From Planctomycetota bacterium (lineage in GTDB: Bacteria; Planctomycetota; UBA1135; UBA2386): a stretch of 7,715 nucleotides of DNA. The notes under the pieces are model-generated. The model was not told the origin of the DNA and searched no databases. It worked only from the letters and a program-made list of their open reading frames with translations. A program made the translations under genes and the position numbers. This document shows positions 5,980 through 7,715 of this stretch, in pieces (the first letter of the stretch is position 1; each line of letters begins with the position of its first letter). Location of the stretch: the NCBI GenBank assembly GCA_947455805.1, contig CANGSN010000128.1, forward strand, positions 1 through 7,715, given 5' to 3'.

Positions 5980-7556
5980 CAGTCGCGCCGGAACGTCGCT
6001 GCCGCCGGCTCGTGCACCTTCAGCGCGTGCACTTCCGGCCGGTTGGCGGCGAGGTGCTGCAGCACCGGCCAGCAGTCGGCGGCGTCGGCGCCGACCTTCG
6101 CGGCCAGCGTGCGCACGTCCTGCTCTGCGTTGCCGAGCGCACCGAACAGCTTCTTCTGCAGTTCGAGCACCTTCGCCGCCGCCTTCTTGCCGGCTTCGAC
6201 GCCGGGCTGGTGGAAGGCGTTGACGTCGACCAGTTCGGCGTAGATCGCCACCGTGCGCTCGAACAGCGCGACGATCGCGCCGAGCGTGCGTTCGTCGAGG
6301 CGGTCGATGCCGATGGTCGCCGAGGCGCGGCCCTTGTCGAGCAGCGCCGTGCGCGTGCCCTGCCAGAAGCCGTCGAGGTAGTCGCCGGACGTCACGCCCG
6401 GCTCGACCTCGAAGTGGCCGACCTCGCGGTCCTGCAGCACGCGCACGAACGTGCCGAAGAAGTCGTGGCGGCCGTCGCGCAGCTGCTGCACGTAGGCGTG
6501 CTGGTCGGTCGAGCCCTTGTTGCCGTAGACGGCGATGCCCTGGTTGACGACCTTGCCCTTGCGGTCGTGCTCCTTGCCGAGCGACTCCATCACCAGCTGC
6601 TGCAGGTAGCGCGACAACAGCAGCAGGCGGTCCTTGTACGGCAGCACCACCATCGCCCGTTCGCCGCGGCCGCGGCCTTCGTGGTGCCAGAACGTCGCCA
6701 GCATCGCCGCCGGATTGCGCCAGACGTCAGGGCGGCGCGTGGCGTCGTCCATCGCCGCGGCACCGGCCAGGAATGCGCGCACGTCCATGCCGAGCAGGGC
6801 GCCTGGCAGCAGGCCGACCGCCGACGTGATCGACGTGCGACCGCCGACCCAGTCCCACATCGGGAAGCGCTGCAGCCAGCCGTCGGCCGCCGCCTTCTTG
6901 TCGAGCAGCGAGCCCGGCGTCGTCACCGCGATCGCGCGCGGAGCGAACGCGAGGCCCTGCTGCTTGCAAGCGCGTTCGACCTCGAGCATGCCGTTGCGCG
7001 TCTCCGGCGTGCCGCCCGACTTGCTGATCACGATCACCAGCGCGTCCTGCAGCGAGCCGAGCGCCTCGATCGCGAGGTCGAGCCCCTCGGGGTCGGTGTT
7101 GTCGAGCACGCACAGGCTCATCGGCGCCTCGGGGCCACCGAACGCGTCGGCCAGCAGCATCGGGCCGAGCGAACTGCCGCCGATGCCGCACAGCACGACC
7201 TTGGTGTAGGAGCCACCCTCCGGCGGCGCGATGCGACCGCTGTGCACCGCCTGCGCGAACGCCTCGATGCCGGCGACGGTGCTGGCGATCGCGTCCTCGA
7301 GCTCGGGCTTCGGGGCGAGGCCAGGGGCGCGCAGCCAGAAGTGGCCGACCATGCGCTGCTCGTCGGCGTTGGCGATCGCGCCGTGTTCGAGCTGCTTCAT
7401 CGCCGCGAGCGCCTGCTCGAGCGAGGGGCGCAGCGCATCGACGTCGCGCTCCGCGAGCTTGCTGTGGCCGAGGTCGAGTTCGACGAACGGATCGTCGAGC
7501 GTGCTGCGGAAGCGGACGTAGCGAGCGAAACGATCCGGGGTCGAGGTGTTGGGCAT
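5979..7556 (-). CDS. pgi: Glucose-6-phosphate isomerase, cyanobacterial/plastid-like type
   Basis: This cytoplasmic enzyme interconverts glucose 6-phosphate and fructose 6-phosphate in glycolysis and gluconeogenesis. The product has 525 residues and two sugar isomerase (SIS) folds. Motifs are GIGGSSLGP (124-132), the phosphate-binding SKSGGTPET (178-186), VGGRTSITSAVGLLP (237-251), Glu324 in MESLGKEHDRKG, His353 in GSTDQHAYVQQ and Lys457 in PGVEAGKKAA. The last three correspond to the usual catalytic Glu, His and Lys. About 60 residues after Lys457, containing LQHLAANRPEV, resemble the C-terminal extension of plastid and cyanobacterial enzymes and are absent from short bacterial forms. The ATG at 7556 is preceded by GGAGG at four bases. 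The gene overlaps the following lipoprotein gene by one base and is divergent from a transporter gene 36 bases away. Confidence 0.96.
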   Translation of the reverse strand: MPNTSTPDRFARYVRFRSTLDDPFVELDLGHSKLAERDVDALRPSLEQALAAMKQLEHGAIANADEQRMVGHFWLRAPGLAPKPELEDAIASTVAGIEAFAQAVHSGRIAPPEGGSYTKVVLCGIGGSSLGPMLLADAFGGPEAPMSLCVLDNTDPEGLDLAIEALGSLQDALVIVISKSGGTPETRNGMLEVERACKQQGLAFAPRAIAVTTPGSLLDKKAAADGWLQRFPMWDWVGGRTSITSAVGLLPGALLGMDVRAFLAGAAAMDDATRRPDVWRNPAAMLATFWHHEGRGRGERAMVVLPYKDRLLLLSRYLQQLVMESLGKEHDRKGKVVNQGIAVYGNKGSTDQHAYVQQLRDGRHDFFGTFVRVLQDREVGHFEVEPGVTSGDYLDGFWQGTRTALLDKGRASATIGIDRLDERTLGAIVALFERTVAIYAELVDVNAFHQPGVEAGKKAAAKVLELQKKLFGALGNAEQDVRTLAAKVGADAADCWPVLQHLAANRPEVHALKVHEPAAATFRRD

Positions 7557-7576
7557 GGTTCCTCCGAGCGGCGCGG

Positions 7577-7582
7577 ATGGTA
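7577..7582 (-). promoter_or_regulatory. Candidate -10 element of pgi
   Basis: TACCAT on the minus strand (4 of 6 matches to TATAAT) lies about 21 bases upstream of the pgi ATG, with TGGAGC (3 of 6) as a weak -35 after 17 bases. That -35 would lie inside the first codons of the divergent symporter gene. The call is by eye. Confidence 0.25.
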
Positions 7583-7586
7583 GTCT
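7581..7586 (+). promoter_or_regulatory. Candidate -10 element of the symporter gene, leaderless spacing
   Basis: TAGTCT on the plus strand ends six bases before the ATG at 7593, and no ribosome binding site is seen in front of that ATG. This is the spacing expected of a leaderless mRNA that starts at the A of ATG. It overlaps the pgi candidate -10 on the other strand. The -35 region is poor. Confidence 0.25.
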
Positions 7587-7592
7587 CGCGCC

Positions 7593-7715
7593 ATGGAACG
7601 CTCCACGGCGATCCTCGGCGCGTTGGTTGCATATCTCGTCGGGCTGCTGCTGCTCGGCGTGATGGCGCAGCGGCGCACCCGCGATGCCGACGACTTCTAT
7701 CTCGGCGGTCGCACG
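7593..7715 (+). CDS. Sodium:solute symporter (SSS/SLC5 family), N-terminal part only
   Basis: The first 41 codons of an inner-membrane transporter run off the window end. The protein begins with a short polar end, then a hydrophobic first membrane helix (about residues 6-24, ILGALVAYLVGLLLLGVMA). The loop QRRTRDADDFYLGGRT that follows is the hallmark of the SSS family, whose members carry sugars, amino acids, carboxylates or nucleosides with Na+. The substrate cannot be told from this fragment. The ATG at 7593 is the only reasonable start before the helix but lacks an obvious ribosome binding site. The gene is divergent from pgi with 36 bases between starts. A sugar substrate would suit that neighbour, but this is only a guess. 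Confidence 0.82.
   Translation, partial: MERSTAILGALVAYLVGLLLLGVMAQRRTRDADDFYLGGRT

Noticed and set aside
4080..7583. Very long open frame of 1167 codons on the plus strand, opposite guaB and pgi
   Set aside because: It runs antisense to two clear enzymes and crosses both intergenic gaps. Its translation is Arg/Ala/Asp/His-rich, a typical shadow of high-GC codon usage on the other strand.
1..7715. CRISPR arrays, tRNA or rRNA genes, insertion sequences, phage or defence genes
   Set aside because: No regularly spaced direct repeats, no clover-leaf with a CCA-type end, and no transposase or integrase motifs were seen. The window is almost fully explained by housekeeping and chemotaxis genes.

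Overview
The window is GC-rich bacterial chromosome with tightly packed housekeeping genes. It suggests a free-living, motile (chemotactic), probably Gram-negative bacterium: there is a small predicted lipoprotein, a soluble chemoreceptor and a CheW adaptor. The phylum cannot be fixed from the sequence alone. The glucose-6-phosphate isomerase is of the long cyanobacterial/plastid-like type. That type, the very high GC and the TTG-initiated guaB would fit a high-GC planctomycete or a similar lineage, but this is inference.

Layout. Positions 1-2236 (minus strand) hold a chemotaxis pair, cheW followed 2 bases later by a multi-PAS cytoplasmic methyl-accepting chemotaxis protein whose 3' end lies outside the window. 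Positions 2237-2466 are intergenic, with two tandem hairpins right behind guaA and a possible but off-spaced flagellar-type promoter in front of cheW. Positions 2467-5489 (minus) hold guaB-guaA, joined by a 4-base ATGA overlap. These two enzymes convert IMP to XMP and XMP to GMP. A sigma70-like promoter lies just upstream of the proposed TTG start of guaB. Positions 5490-5631 are intergenic and carry a strong hairpin behind the preceding gene. Positions 5632-7556 (minus) hold pgi and a small putative lipoprotein gene joined by a one-base TGATG overlap. Positions 7557-7592 form a 36-base divergent promoter region. From 7593 to the end (plus) is the start of a sodium:solute symporter gene.

Functionally the window covers chemosensory signalling, guanine nucleotide synthesis, and central carbon metabolism next to a divergently transcribed transporter. 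No mobile element, CRISPR array, tRNA or rRNA was seen, and no gap exceeds 300 bases. I found no convincing undescribed multi-gene system. The most unusual points are the uncharacterised lipoprotein coupled to pgi, hairpins without U-tracts directly behind two operons, and an internally duplicated PAS receptor paired with a dedicated CheW.
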